DNA of 64,000 nt from Muribaculaceae bacterium (GCA_009775355.1 VSPN01000006.1:1-64000); one strand, 5' to 3'. Counted from the first letter of the stretch, positions 54,356-63,923 are shown. Notes: generated by a model not told the origin, from the letters alone. Made by a program: numbers and translations.

Positions 54356-54567
54356 GACCTAATCCCACATTAAAATTTAATGCAGGAGGCGTTCTTTATT
54401 ATTCTTTTGTCAACGAGATTTATTTAAGTTGCCACTGTCCGGCGTCTTTTCGATAAATTCCGCCAAGTTTAATCAGTCGTACAACTCACTACACTCCCTC
54501 TTCCACTTGCGAAAATTCCTCGAAAATACGCCGTCCCTGAATCAACTTTATTTTGTGGTATGGAGTC
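54356..54567. mobile_element. MITE-like repeat, copy D (212 bases, module 1 type)
   Basis: Ends begin GACCTAATCCCACATT (left) and finish GTATGGAGTC (right) with TTA on the left (54353-54355) and TTG on the right. The interior is the reverse complement of module 1 of copy A with mismatches, with the same arms (CGGCGT/ACGCCG) and AT-rich linker. The element fills the gap between the upstream small gene stop (54579) and the cyclophilin start (54351). Confidence 0.78.
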
Positions 54568-54578
54568 TTGACAGGCGT

Positions 54579-54956
54579 TTAGATCACGTTCTCTCCGGGA
54601 TGAATCCGCTTGTAGATGCGCCGGAAATTATTGTCCGTCCTGTTCAGCTCGTCTACGTGATCCTGATAGTCATCTCCCCAGATTGCCTGAAGAAGCGATC
54701 CGATATACCGGCGCTCCCGGTCCTTGTCGATGGCGCCTTCGATCAGCGAAGCAAGCCACGGCTCGAAAGCAGCACGGTCGACTGCCGCCAGATAACGGGC
54801 GGTGCTTGCGAGAAACTGTCCGGAAGTATCGACATTGCGAAGCTTCAGAATCAGTTCGGGCATCTCGGCGGCACACGTGTCACAGTGATCGACGATATAC
54901 TGATATACCGCCATACCCTGATGCTCCAGATTTTCCTTGTCGTTAGATTCGTCCAT
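54579..54956 (-). CDS. Conserved hypothetical protein (125 residues)
   Basis: A 125-residue, mostly helical, acidic cytosolic protein (MDESNDKENLEHQG ... RRIYKRIHPGENVI) with no membrane segment or catalytic motif that I recognise. It has a good coding pattern and lies on the minus strand, upstream of the cyclophilin gene, from which repeat copy D now separates it. It may have formed one transcript with cyclophilin before the insertion. Function unknown. Confidence 0.6.
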   Translation of the reverse strand: MDESNDKENLEHQGMAVYQYIVDHCDTCAAEMPELILKLRNVDTSGQFLASTARYLAAVDRAAFEPWLASLIEGAIDKDRERRYIGSLLQAIWGDDYQDHVDELNRTDNNFRRIYKRIHPGENVI

Positions 54957-55056
54957 CTCGAAATTATTTGTCGTTAAGCCGTTACTGACATACGGACATT
55001 ATATCCGCGATGATGTAAAAATCAGTAACACGATGCAAAAATAATAAATTTTTTGT

Positions 55057-55064
55057 TAATTTTG
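55057..55064 (+). promoter_or_regulatory. -7 element of the cytidylate-kinase-like gene
   Basis: TAATTTTG ends 26 bases before the start codon; the -33 base pattern is weak. Confidence 0.55.
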
Positions 55065-55090
55065 TAAAACTCAAACAAAATAAGATTGCA

Positions 55091-55723
55091 ATGGAGAGAC
55101 CAGACACTGCCGCCGACAGATTTGTGATTGTCATCGGGCGGCAATATGGGAGCGGCGGACGACGCATCGGCAAAATGCTTGCCGAAAATCTCGGTGTCAG
55201 TTATTACGACAAGTCTTTGCTCAGCGAGGCAGCCGGAGAACTCGGCTTTTCTTCCGAAATATTCGAACGCAATGATGAGCGCAGGCCGTCGTTGCTGAGG
55301 TCACTCCTGTCATTCAACTATGGCGCGTCGACAGCCAACATCGAGCAGTCGACGATGAGCGATGAGAAAATATATGAATTCCAGAGCCGCGTGATCCGTG
55401 GAATATGTGAGCGTGAATCTTGCGTTATCGTAGGGCGCACCGCCGACTATATAATGCGCGACCACCCCGGGCTTGTCAGTCTGTTCATACACGCGCCGGC
55501 CGAAATCAGGGCGCTCTCCATCATGAGACGCGGAGAGACCGACTGTCAGTCAAAAGCCATCGACACCGCCGTAAAGAACGACCGCGCGCGTGCCTCCTAT
55601 TATAACTACTATACCAACCGCGACGCATGGGGCAGAGCCGACAACTATCACCTCTCGTTCGACTCGTCACGCATGACCGACGAGGCCATCTTAGCCGCCG
55701 TGCGTGCCATCCTTGAGAACTGA
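55091..55723 (+). CDS. Cytidylate kinase-like protein
   Basis: A 210-residue P-loop protein of the cytidylate kinase-like (AAA_33-like) group: GRQYGSGGRRIGKMLA at about residues 17-32, followed by a kinase-type lid. It resembles the Bacteroidota family annotated as cytidylate kinase-like, separate from the housekeeping Cmk. The substrate is not certain. It is followed by a membrane protein gene after 91 bases. Confidence 0.85.
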   Translation: MERPDTAADRFVIVIGRQYGSGGRRIGKMLAENLGVSYYDKSLLSEAAGELGFSSEIFERNDERRPSLLRSLLSFNYGASTANIEQSTMSDEKIYEFQSRVIRGICERESCVIVGRTADYIMRDHPGLVSLFIHAPAEIRALSIMRRGETDCQSKAIDTAVKNDRARASYYNYYTNRDAWGRADNYHLSFDSSRMTDEAILAAVRAILEN

Positions 55724-55814
55724 CGGCTGCCGACGGCTCGATTTCATGACAAAAGAAATCCATATATGCTTCTTTTTTGTTTACATGCTATAAAATATCT
55801 TAGAGTGTGTAATC

Positions 55815-56483
55815 ATGAAAAAAGCGACTTACTTCATCGTATACGCCGCGACACTGGCCATCGGCGTTCTGCTTCTGATCTTCAGCCAGGAACCCTTGAC
55901 CCGACCCGAGCCTCTGACTCTAAGGTCGATAGTAATTGCGGCCGGCATAGTCTATATCGCGATCGGCGTGATAAATTTTCTCTTTTCGCTGCGCAAGAAA
56001 GAGACTCCGTACGGCACTGTAAAGACCAGGCCATGGTATCTGACGGCAATGTCGATCGCCGCAGTGTTCTGGGGAATCCTGATGCTGGCCATGTCGACTC
56101 CTATGACCACCACTCTGGCTGTGACTCTCGGTGTGTCACTTATAATAGCCGCCTTCGCACAGGCCATGTGGATAGCAGGCGCGACACACACATCGGGAGT
56201 ATCAGGATGGTGGTATGTAGTTCCGGTCTGCGTGCTCGGAGCCGGAATCATCGACATAACTCTTGTCAACGACTATGCGCGACTCGGTCAAAGCAGCTCC
56301 ACGGCATGCGTGCTGTCGGGAATACTGCTGCTCTGCTACTCGGTCAACGGATTCATAAGCCTCCGCAACCTAATTCACCGCAGGGAGAAAGCCATAGAGA
56401 AGGCTCTCTGCGAAGTCTCTGCGGAAAAAGCATCAGCCGAAGCAGGAAAAGAATCCACAACGCGGACGGCAACAGACAAATAA
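55815..56483 (+). CDS. DUF308-like membrane protein
   Basis: A 222-residue protein with about six membrane segments in pairs (residues 5-28, 37-60, 75-95, 100-120, 130-150, 163-185), the HdeD/DUF308 arrangement, and a polar, charged C-terminal tail of about 35 residues. The family is connected to acid resistance in enterobacteria but is not characterised here. It is probably the second gene of the cytidylate-kinase-like transcript. Confidence 0.7.
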   Translation: MKKATYFIVYAATLAIGVLLLIFSQEPLTRPEPLTLRSIVIAAGIVYIAIGVINFLFSLRKKETPYGTVKTRPWYLTAMSIAAVFWGILMLAMSTPMTTTLAVTLGVSLIIAAFAQAMWIAGATHTSGVSGWWYVVPVCVLGAGIIDITLVNDYARLGQSSSTACVLSGILLLCYSVNGFISLRNLIHRREKAIEKALCEVSAEKASAEAGKESTTRTATDK

Positions 56484-56502
56484 CCCGCAAATTCGCCGGA
56501 AC

Positions 56503-56533
56503 TTGCATATCATAAAATAAATGAGTAACTTTG
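56503..56533 (+). promoter_or_regulatory. Promoter of RNase P RNA
   Basis: TTG (56503-56505) lies 20 bases before TAACTTTG (56526-56533), consistent with a Bacteroidota promoter; the RNA starts about seven bases later. Confidence 0.75.
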
Positions 56534-56539
56534 CAGAAA

Positions 56540-56907
56540 GGCAGAAATGTGGTCTGTCGCTCTATGCCAAGCATAAAGAGGAAAGTCCGGGCAACACAGG
56601 GCACCGCATTTTCTAACGGAAAGCCGGCGGCGACGCCGGGGATCAATGTGACAGAAAACGACCGCCAGTGCCCACCGCGGCACAGGCAAGGGTGAAAAGG
56701 CGGGGTAAGAGCCCACCGGCCCGCATGGTGACATGCGGGGCCGCACATCCTGCGGGTTGCAAGGTCAAATATACCGACAGCAAAGGACGGCCCGTCCATT
56801 GCCGGGGGGTAGACCGCTATAGCGCGCCGTGCAAACGGCCGCAAAGATAAATGACAGACACTCCGGCCTGTCCGGAGCACATAACCCGGCTTACAGCATC
56901 TCTGCCA
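56540..56907 (+). ncRNA. rnpB: RNase P RNA
   Basis: Class A RNase P RNA, the catalytic RNA that matures tRNA 5' ends. The conserved GAGGAAAGTCCGGGCA is at 56578-56593, and the 3' ACATAACCCGGCTTA lies near 56879-56893. Helix P1 forms between GGCAGAAATG (56540) and CATCTCTGCC (56897-56906). The ends are set from P1 and are approximate. ORFs that overlap it are not real genes. Confidence 0.92.
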
Positions 56908-56916
56908 CTCATCAGG

Positions 56917-56953
56917 ACCGGTGCTTTCTTCGCGGGAAGCACCGGTTTCTTTT
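56917..56953 (+). terminator. Terminator of rnpB
   Basis: ACCGGTGCTT (56917-56926) pairs with AAGCACCGGT (56937-56946), followed by TTCTTTT. Confidence 0.88.
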
Positions 56954-56982
56954 ACTTAGCATGCCTGCATACAGATTCCACC

Positions 56983-58371
56983 ATGAAAAACAAAACAGCA
57001 AAAGATGAAGGCTCTGTGGCTAAAATCATAGCCCGGGCGAAGTCAGTTTACAATTACTGCGCCGACGGCGTGTGGAGCGACCCGCGCAACAACCTCGGCA
57101 CACGCGTGATAAAGATCCTGAATCTGACCCTCAGCGCATTCTTCAACTCAAGCCTTCAGAACAAGTCGATGTCGCTCACATACCAGACCGTGCTCTCGAT
57201 CGTGCCGGCGTTCGCACTGCTCGTGGCGATAGGAAGGGGATTCGGTCTGCAGGATCTTCTCCAGAAGCAGCTCTATGAATTCTTTCCCTCGCAGGGAAAA
57301 GGGATATCGACCGCCCTGCAGTTTGTCGATTCCTATCTCAACTCCGCCACTCAGGGCGTCTTCGTCGGAGTCGGCATAGTGGTTCTGCTCTGGACGGTCA
57401 TCTCGCTTCTTTCGTCGATCGAGAATACGTTCAACTCCATCTGGGGAGTGAAGCGATCACGCACACTATATCAGAAAATTACCGACTACATTGCCATCTG
57501 CCTTATGATACCGGTGCTCATGATCTGCTCGTCGGGAGTGTCGATATTCATGTCGGGAGTGGTGCAGTCGAACATCAACTTCCCTTTCCTCACGCCGGTG
57601 CTCAACTATGTGCTCGAACTTGTGCCCTTCGCGCTCTGCTGGCTCGCGTTCACCCTGTCATATTACCTGATACCCAACACAAAAGTCAATTTCAAGTATT
57701 CAGCCATTGCCGGGATCATGGCTGCAATCTCTTTCCAGATTCTGCAGTTGCTCTTCCTCAACGGACAGATATATGTGTCGAAATACAACGCCATATACGG
57801 ATCGTTCGCATTCCTGCCCCTCATGCTGATCTGGCTGCAGCTTTCATGGCTCATGCTTCTGACCGGATGCATGATAGCCTATTCGATGCAGAATGTCTTC
57901 ACTTTCAATCTAATGGGAGACGAAAGCACGATCTCCAACCGCGGATGGCACAATGTGGCGCTGATAGTAATGGCCGTCACCGCCCGGCGTTTCGCCGACA
58001 AGCAAAAACCGCTTTCGCATCAGGAGATGGCTGTTCTATATTATCTGCCCATCCGGATTGTGGGTCGTGTGGTCGAGAAACTGAAAGCGGCCTCGCTTAT
58101 CTATGACGTCAGACTCAGCGATGACACCAACGGCATATCTCCTGCAGTCGAGACGGAGACTCTGACAGTAGCCGATTTCTTCAGAGCCTTCGACAATGTC
58201 GGCGTCACCGATTTCATAGCTGATTTCCGAAATATCTACAAGGATTTTCTCGACATACTCGAACCGCTCCAGATCCGCTCTTACGAGGCCTTCTCGTCGA
58301 CACTTGTCCGCGACATGCCACTGCCTACTCCTGATCAGATAAAAGCGATAATGATCAATGACCGCACCTGA
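56983..58371 (+). CDS. YihY/BrkB-family membrane protein
   Basis: A 462-residue inner membrane protein of the YihY/virulence factor BrkB group, with about six membrane segments between residues 60 and 310 and a C-terminal cytosolic domain of about 130 residues resembling a winged helix. The frame extends back to 56851 inside rnpB; the ATG at 56983 (MKNKTAKDEG) is downstream of the rnpB terminator and is the plausible start. Function is not known; the historic RNase BN name is wrong for this family. Confidence 0.88.
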   Translation: MKNKTAKDEGSVAKIIARAKSVYNYCADGVWSDPRNNLGTRVIKILNLTLSAFFNSSLQNKSMSLTYQTVLSIVPAFALLVAIGRGFGLQDLLQKQLYEFFPSQGKGISTALQFVDSYLNSATQGVFVGVGIVVLLWTVISLLSSIENTFNSIWGVKRSRTLYQKITDYIAICLMIPVLMICSSGVSIFMSGVVQSNINFPFLTPVLNYVLELVPFALCWLAFTLSYYLIPNTKVNFKYSAIAGIMAAISFQILQLLFLNGQIYVSKYNAIYGSFAFLPLMLIWLQLSWLMLLTGCMIAYSMQNVFTFNLMGDESTISNRGWHNVALIVMAVTARRFADKQKPLSHQEMAVLYYLPIRIVGRVVEKLKAASLIYDVRLSDDTNGISPAVETETLTVADFFRAFDNVGVTDFIADFRNIYKDFLDILEPLQIRSYEAFSSTLVRDMPLPTPDQIKAIMINDRT

Positions 58372-58481
58372 TAATCCCGACCAATGCCATAAAAAAGCGA
58401 CCATAAGACATAAAAAAAAGAGCAATTGATATCAAAATCCGCGCATAACCCAAATTTTGCATTAATATGCTCAAAAACATA

Positions 58482-58512
58482 TTGACAATGCGATAAAAAA
58501 AAAGTACTTTTG
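58482..58512 (+). promoter_or_regulatory. Promoter of the alpha-glucan operon
   Basis: TTG (58482-58484) lies 20 bases before TACTTTTG (58505-58512); a leader of about 100 bases precedes the debranching enzyme start. Confidence 0.7.
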
Positions 58513-58617
58513 TGTTATCATCTTAAGGGGAGTCTCGCTCCGGTCTCAGCGTGCCAGCGTGCAGGCCTCTAAGCGCGTCAGCCCCATAACTACAACCCAA
58601 CACATATACCGGCAATC

Positions 58618-60567
58618 ATGAGTTATCTTAAATTTGACAAGAACCTTATGATCAACCTGGAGCAGTCGCTTCCCAAAGAGATGCTTCGCACGAATATGTC
58701 GGGAGCGTACCACTGCACGACCATCGTGGGCTGCAACACCCGCAAGCAGCATGGTCTTCTGGTGATACCGGTTCCGGAGATGGACGATAAAGCGCATGTG
58801 CTTCTGTCGTCGCTCGACGAATCGGTGATCCAGCACGGCGCCTCGTTCAACCTCGGCCTGCATCAGTATGGGAACAGCGTCTTCAGCCCCAACGGTCACA
58901 AGTACATCCGCGAGTTCACATGCGAATCCGTTCCCAAAGTCACGTTCCGCGTCGGCGGAGTGATACTGACAAAAGAAAAAGTCTTCATCTCGCACGAGAA
59001 CAGAATTCTGATAAAATACACCCTTGTAGAGGCCCACTCCCCCACGCTTCTCCGCTTCCGCCCGTTCCTTGCATTCCGCGACGCCAACGCGCTGAGCGTT
59101 GAGAACGACCGTGTCAACAGAGAGATCCGCCACGTAGCCAACGGAATCTCCACCTGCATGTATGACGGCTACCCGTCGCTCTTCATGCAGTTCAGCAAGG
59201 AATCCCGATGGGTCGACGAACCCAACTGGTACAAAGGTATCGAATATTATAAAGACCGCGACCGCGGCATCCCTTACAAGGAAGATCAGTGGGTGCCCGG
59301 ATATTTCGAGCTTCCTGTAAGCAAAGGAGAATCGGTGATTTTCTCAGCATCGACCTTCGAGACTGACCCCGCGACATTCGAGCAGACATACGATGCGGAA
59401 CTGAAGACCCGCACATGCCGCACGTCGTTCTTCAACTGCCTGAAGAACGCTGCCAAGCAATGTTATCTCAAAAATGAGCACGGCATGTATATCATGGCCG
59501 GTTATCCCTGGTTCAGCGTAAGGGGACGCGATGAGCTGATAGCCCTGCCGGGCTGCACGCTGGCGATCGATCATGAAGAGGACTACCATCTGATACTTGA
59601 ATCGTTCATGAAAGCACTCCGACATTATCTGGAAACCGGCAGGAAAGATCATGTCATCCAGGACATCGACCTGCCCGACATCCCGTTATGGACAGTCTGG
59701 ACAATTCAGCAATACAGGCGTTATGCCGATCCCGGACAATGCGCATCGCGTTATCTCGACACCGTACGCTATCTTGTCGACAGCGTGCTCGAAGGCCGTG
59801 CAGGCAACCTCACGCTGCATGACAACGGACTTGTCAGCACCGAGGGGAAAGAGAAACCTGTGACATGGCTGTCTGCTTCGATCGAAGGTCGCCCGATAAT
59901 ACCACGCACAGGTTATATACTCGAGTTCAACGCATTGTGGTACAACGCACTGATATTCCTGCTCACTATGCTCGAAGAGAGCGGAAGCGACGACGGCTAT
60001 GCAGCTCGCATCCGTGCAATAGCCGAAAAATGCGGAGAGTCTTTCATCTCGACATTCCTTAACGACTACGGATATCTGTACGATTATGTAGACGGAACTT
60101 ACACCGATCTTGAGGTGCGCCCCAACATGGCCATCGCCGCAGGACTCGAAAACACTCCGCTTGACCGACGCCAGCGCAAGAAAGTGCTCGACTTCTGCAC
60201 CCGCGAGCTGCTGACGCCCAAAGGACTCCGCTCGCTGAGCCCGAAGAGCCACAACTACCGTCCGGTCTATGTGGGCAACCCCTTGGAGCGCGAATATACG
60301 GTTCATCAGGGTCCGGCACGCCCATGGCTGTTCGGATTCTATGTCGACGCCTATTTCAAGGTGTTCGGCATCAGCGGACTGTCGTTTATCGAGCGCATGC
60401 TGATAGGCTACGAGGACGAGATGACCGAAGGATGCATCGGCTCGCTGTCGGAGATGTATGACGCCAACCCGCCATACACCGGACGCGGAGCGGTGAGCAC
60501 CGCCAAAAACGTCGGGCAGATACTCGCCTCGATACGCACAGTCAACCGCATGAGTAAACTTCTTTAG
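58618..60567 (+). CDS. Glycogen debranching enzyme (amylo-alpha-1,6-glucosidase type)
   Basis: A 649-residue cytosolic enzyme with an N-terminal GDE-type beta-sandwich domain (residues 1-240) and a C-terminal (alpha/alpha)6 barrel with the catalytic region GYPWFSVRGRDELIALPG (about 300-317). It resembles archaeal/bacterial amylo-alpha-1,6-glucosidases (GH133-like) that remove glucose at branch points. It heads an operon with a glycosyltransferase and a GH57 enzyme, a set for storing and using alpha-glucan. It is 23 bases upstream of the glycosyltransferase gene. Confidence 0.9.
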   Translation: MSYLKFDKNLMINLEQSLPKEMLRTNMSGAYHCTTIVGCNTRKQHGLLVIPVPEMDDKAHVLLSSLDESVIQHGASFNLGLHQYGNSVFSPNGHKYIREFTCESVPKVTFRVGGVILTKEKVFISHENRILIKYTLVEAHSPTLLRFRPFLAFRDANALSVENDRVNREIRHVANGISTCMYDGYPSLFMQFSKESRWVDEPNWYKGIEYYKDRDRGIPYKEDQWVPGYFELPVSKGESVIFSASTFETDPATFEQTYDAELKTRTCRTSFFNCLKNAAKQCYLKNEHGMYIMAGYPWFSVRGRDELIALPGCTLAIDHEEDYHLILESFMKALRHYLETGRKDHVIQDIDLPDIPLWTVWTIQQYRRYADPGQCASRYLDTVRYLVDSVLEGRAGNLTLHDNGLVSTEGKEKPVTWLSASIEGRPIIPRTGYILEFNALWYNALIFLLTMLEESGSDDGYAARIRAIAEKCGESFISTFLNDYGYLYDYVDGTYTDLEVRPNMAIAAGLENTPLDRRQRKKVLDFCTRELLTPKGLRSLSPKSHNYRPVYVGNPLEREYTVHQGPARPWLFGFYVDAYFKVFGISGLSFIERMLIGYEDEMTEGCIGSLSEMYDANPPYTGRGAVSTAKNVGQILASIRTVNRMSKLL

Positions 60568-60590
60568 CAAAACAGCACCGGAATAAAATT

Positions 60591-61850
60591 ATGAAAGCAT
60601 TAATGTTTGGCTGGGAGTTTCCCCCTCACATCCTCGGCGGTCTCGGAACGGCAAGCTACGGACTGACCAAGGGAATGTTCAACAACGGCGACATGGAGAT
60701 AACCTTCGTGATCCCGCGCCCGTGGGGCGACGAGGAGAAGGGATTCGCCAACATCATCGGCGCCGACTGCACGCCTGTGGCGTGGCGCGATGTGAGCAGG
60801 GAATACGTGGAAAGCCGAATCGGCAAGGTCATGGATCCGCAGCTGTATTTCGACCTGCGCGACCACATCTATGCCGACTTCAACTATATGCGCCTCAATG
60901 ATCTCGGCTGCATAGGGTTCTCGGGCAAGTATCCCGATAACCTGATCGAGGAGATCAACAACTATTCGATAGTGGCAGGAGTGATAGCGCGCACCGTGCC
61001 CTGCGACGTGATACACTCACACGACTGGCTGACCTATCCCGCCGGCATCCACGCGAAAAATGTCACCGGCAAGCCGCTGGTGATCCATGTGCACGCCACC
61101 GATTTCGACCGCTCGCGGGGGAATGTCAACCCGACGGTTTTCGCGATCGAGAAAGACGGCATGGAAAACGCCGACCACATCATCACAGTCTCCGATCTGA
61201 CGCGCCGCACGGTGATAGAGAAATACGGCATAAGTCCTGACAAGGTCACCACCGTGCACAATGCGGTCATTCCCCTCAGCGACGAGCTCCTCAATCTGCC
61301 GCGGCGGGAGAAGAAAGACAAGGTCATAACATTTCTCGGACGCATCACCATGCAGAAAGGCCCTGAATATTTTGTGGAGGCCGCCGCGAAGGTGCTTCAT
61401 AAAAACCGCCACGTACGGTTCGTCATGGCCGGCGGCGGCGACATGGAGCACGCCATGATCCGTCTCGCCGCCCGCAGGGGAATAGCCGACAGGTTTCATT
61501 TCACCGGATTCCTGAAGGGGAAGGAGGTCTACCAGATGTTCCGCGACTCCGACGTATATGTCATGCCCTCCGTTTCCGAGCCGTTCGGCATCTCGCCGCT
61601 TGAGGCCATGGAGATGGGGGTGCCATCGATAATCTCGAAGCAGAGCGGCTGCGCCGAGATTCTCGACAACGTCATAAAGACCGACTACTGGGACATCGAC
61701 GCCATGGCCGACGCCATGCACGCCCTCACGTCATATCCGGCCCTGCACCGCGAACTTCGCGACAGGGGCATCGAGGAGATACACGGCATTACCTGGGAGA
61801 AAGCCGGAAAGAAAGTGATCGACATCTATCATAAAGTCATAAACAAGTGA
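60591..61850 (+). CDS. Glycosyltransferase (GT4/GT5-like, alpha-glucan synthase candidate)
   Basis: A 419-residue GT-B-fold enzyme. The N-terminal PHILGGLGTASYGLTKGMF contains the GG(L)G loop of glycogen-synthase-like enzymes, and the C-terminal EPFGISPLE with AMEMGVPSI supplies the E-x7-E pattern of retaining transferases. It lies between the debranching enzyme and GH57 genes, as in alpha-glucan operons of this phylum, so it probably builds an alpha-1,4-glucan from a nucleotide sugar. Confidence 0.88.
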   Translation: MKALMFGWEFPPHILGGLGTASYGLTKGMFNNGDMEITFVIPRPWGDEEKGFANIIGADCTPVAWRDVSREYVESRIGKVMDPQLYFDLRDHIYADFNYMRLNDLGCIGFSGKYPDNLIEEINNYSIVAGVIARTVPCDVIHSHDWLTYPAGIHAKNVTGKPLVIHVHATDFDRSRGNVNPTVFAIEKDGMENADHIITVSDLTRRTVIEKYGISPDKVTTVHNAVIPLSDELLNLPRREKKDKVITFLGRITMQKGPEYFVEAAAKVLHKNRHVRFVMAGGGDMEHAMIRLAARRGIADRFHFTGFLKGKEVYQMFRDSDVYVMPSVSEPFGISPLEAMEMGVPSIISKQSGCAEILDNVIKTDYWDIDAMADAMHALTSYPALHRELRDRGIEEIHGITWEKAGKKVIDIYHKVINK

Positions 61851-61895
61851 CAACGCCCGCATGAGGCCGGGCAGCCACACCAACTACAGAAGAAA

Positions 61896-63341
61896 ATGAA
61901 GAACGTCTGTTTCTATTTCAAGATACACCAGCCTTACCGTCTGAAACGCTATCGTTTCTTCGACATAGGCAACGACCATTATTATTATGACGACTTCGCC
62001 AATGACGAGATCATCACCCGTCTGGCCGAGAACTCATACATACCCATGTGCGACACCCTGCTCGACATGATCCGCGAGACAAACGGTGCGTTCAGATGCG
62101 CGCTGTCGGTGTCGGGCACCGCGCTCGAACAGCTCCAGAACTACGTGCCCGACGTGATGGACCGTCTCCGGAAGCTCGCCGAAAGCGGATGCGTGGAATT
62201 CCTCTCGGGAACGTTCGCGCACTCACTTGCCTCTCTTGAGGATCCCGAGGAGTTCATACGCGAGGTGAAACTGGAGAGCGACCTGATATTCCGCACGCTC
62301 GGAGTGCGGCCGGTGACTTTCGCAAACACCGAGCTTATCTACGACGACGACATCGCGTCGATGATCTGCGGCATGGGATTCAAGACATGCCTGACCGCAG
62401 GCGCCAAACATGTGCTGGGATGGAAATCTCCCGACTACATATACAGCGCGGCTACCGCTCCGGAGCTGAAACTTCTCCTTACCAACGACAAGCTGAGCGA
62501 TGACATAGCCCGGAATTTCAACAATCCCGAATGGTCCGAATATCCGCTCAACGCCGACAAGTATATGGACTGGATCGCGGCTTTGCCCGAAGAGGAACAG
62601 ATCGTCAACCTCTATTTCAGCATGGACACGTTCGGTTCGTTCCTGCCGGCATCTACAGGTATCTTCCAGTTCATGAAAGCCCTGCCCCGGTTTGCCGCCG
62701 AACGCAACATTGCCTTCTCGACTCCGTCGGAGGCGGCGGCCAGGCTGAAACCGGTCGGCGAACTGTCGGTGCCATATCCGTTGTCGGATATCGACGAGGC
62801 CCGCGATGTGTCGGCATGGAAGGGCAACGACCTGCAGCGCGAGGCTCTCGCGAAGCTCTACGGTGTGGCCGAGCGTGTGAGCATGTGCGACGACCGACGC
62901 CTGAAACAGGACTGGGAGTATCTGCAGAGCAGCGACCATTTCTACTACATGAGCACCAAGAACATGGCCGACGGCGCGTCGCACGCGGCTTTCAGTCCGT
63001 ACGACTCCCCTTTCTCTGCCTTTACAAACTACATGAACGTGCTGGCCGACTTCCTCGTACGCGTCGAGGAACAGTATCCCGAGAGCATCGACAACGAGGA
63101 GCTCAATCCCCTCCTCCTGACGATCAGAAACCAGGCCGCCGAAATCGATTCTCTCAACAAGGAGGTCAAGACACTTCGAGCCAACATCCTCAACGACGAC
63201 ACACTGGTCGTGACCGAAGCCGAGGAAGTGACTGTTGCGGCCGCCGACAATACTCCAACGGAAAAGAAAACGCGGACCGTAAGAAAAAACCCGGTTGCAA
63301 AGAAAACTCCAGCCAAAAGAACGAAATCGAAAACAGAATAA
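61896..63341 (+). CDS. GH57 alpha-amylase/glucanotransferase-type enzyme with basic tail
   Basis: A 481-residue enzyme of glycoside hydrolase family 57: N-terminal FKIHQPYRLKRYRFFD, the nucleophile region FANTELIYDDD (about residues 143-153), and MDTFGSF. The C-terminal 45 residues are a coiled-coil-like segment (about 400-430) followed by a Lys/Thr/Pro-rich tail (KKTRTVRKNPVAKKTPAKR), unusual for a cytosolic amylase. It hydrolyses or transfers alpha-glucan chains. It follows the glycosyltransferase gene by 45 bases. Confidence 0.9.
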   Translation: MKNVCFYFKIHQPYRLKRYRFFDIGNDHYYYDDFANDEIITRLAENSYIPMCDTLLDMIRETNGAFRCALSVSGTALEQLQNYVPDVMDRLRKLAESGCVEFLSGTFAHSLASLEDPEEFIREVKLESDLIFRTLGVRPVTFANTELIYDDDIASMICGMGFKTCLTAGAKHVLGWKSPDYIYSAATAPELKLLLTNDKLSDDIARNFNNPEWSEYPLNADKYMDWIAALPEEEQIVNLYFSMDTFGSFLPASTGIFQFMKALPRFAAERNIAFSTPSEAAARLKPVGELSVPYPLSDIDEARDVSAWKGNDLQREALAKLYGVAERVSMCDDRRLKQDWEYLQSSDHFYYMSTKNMADGASHAAFSPYDSPFSAFTNYMNVLADFLVRVEEQYPESIDNEELNPLLLTIRNQAAEIDSLNKEVKTLRANILNDDTLVVTEAEEVTVAAADNTPTEKKTRTVRKNPVAKKTPAKRTKSKTE

Positions 63342-63375
63342 AAAGTCGTTTAAACTTCCAAATACACAAACGATC

Positions 63376-63651
63376 ATGTTGAGACTCAATTGCTTTATCC
63401 GCGTCGACGATGACAGATACGAGGTCGTGCTCGACGCCGCCCGCAGACTCACCGAGGCTTCGCTGCTTCAGGTCGGCTGCGTGGCCTACGACGTGTTCCG
63501 CTCGGCCACACGTCCCGACGTGCTTATGATCTGCGAGACATGGCGCGACCAGGCGGCCCTCGACGCCCACAGCGCGTCAGAGGAATTCGCCAGATACGTC
63601 GGCGTAATACGCGAGAACGCCGAAATGAAACTCGAGACCTTCGAGTTCTGA
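63376..63651 (+). CDS. ABM-fold putative quinol monooxygenase
   Basis: A 91-residue antibiotic-biosynthesis-monooxygenase-fold protein (MLRLNCFIRV ... ETWRDQAALDAHSAS). The WRDQAALDAHS motif is typical of YgiN-like monooxygenases, which form dimers and act on quinols or related compounds. A longer frame from 63295 overlaps the GH57 gene; the ATG at 63376 fits the family. It is the last gene of the alpha-glucan transcript and the link with it is unclear. Confidence 0.85.
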   Translation: MLRLNCFIRVDDDRYEVVLDAARRLTEASLLQVGCVAYDVFRSATRPDVLMICETWRDQAALDAHSASEEFARYVGVIRENAEMKLETFEF

Positions 63652-63721
63652 ATACCGTCTGCCCGCTGAACAGGCCCGCGGATCCAGGCCGCCGGTCCTG
63701 ACCGCAGCAGACCCAAAGTCT

Positions 63722-63770
63722 ATCCGCTGCCGGATTGCCATAAAGACAATTCCGGCAGCGGATTGTCTTT
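63722..63770 (+). terminator. Terminator of the alpha-glucan operon
   Basis: ATCCGCTGCCGGA (63722-63734) pairs perfectly with TCCGGCAGCGGAT (63751-63763), with TTG/CAA extending the stem, followed by TGTCTTTA. Confidence 0.82.
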
Positions 63771-63923
63771 ACGCAACGCCGCCGGCAGCCGCCATCAACC
63801 CGACACCGCCCGCGCCTTGACATATTACTAAAATTGTGGCTAAGAGCACACAGGAGGGGACGGAAATCAACGCGTCTGCCTTGTTTTTTATTCTTCCGGT
63901 GTAGAAATCTCGAGATTTTTATC

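Noticed and set aside
56851..56982. An N-terminal extension of the BrkB/YihY frame into rnpB
   Set aside because: The extension would be coded by RNase P RNA and its terminator; the ATG at 56983 is the plausible start.
59686..60570. A 294-codon open frame antisense to the debranching enzyme
   Set aside because: Shadow frame within a confidently assigned gene.
62223..63452. A 409-codon open frame antisense to the GH57 gene
   Set aside because: Shadow frame; low-complexity composition and no own regulatory signals.
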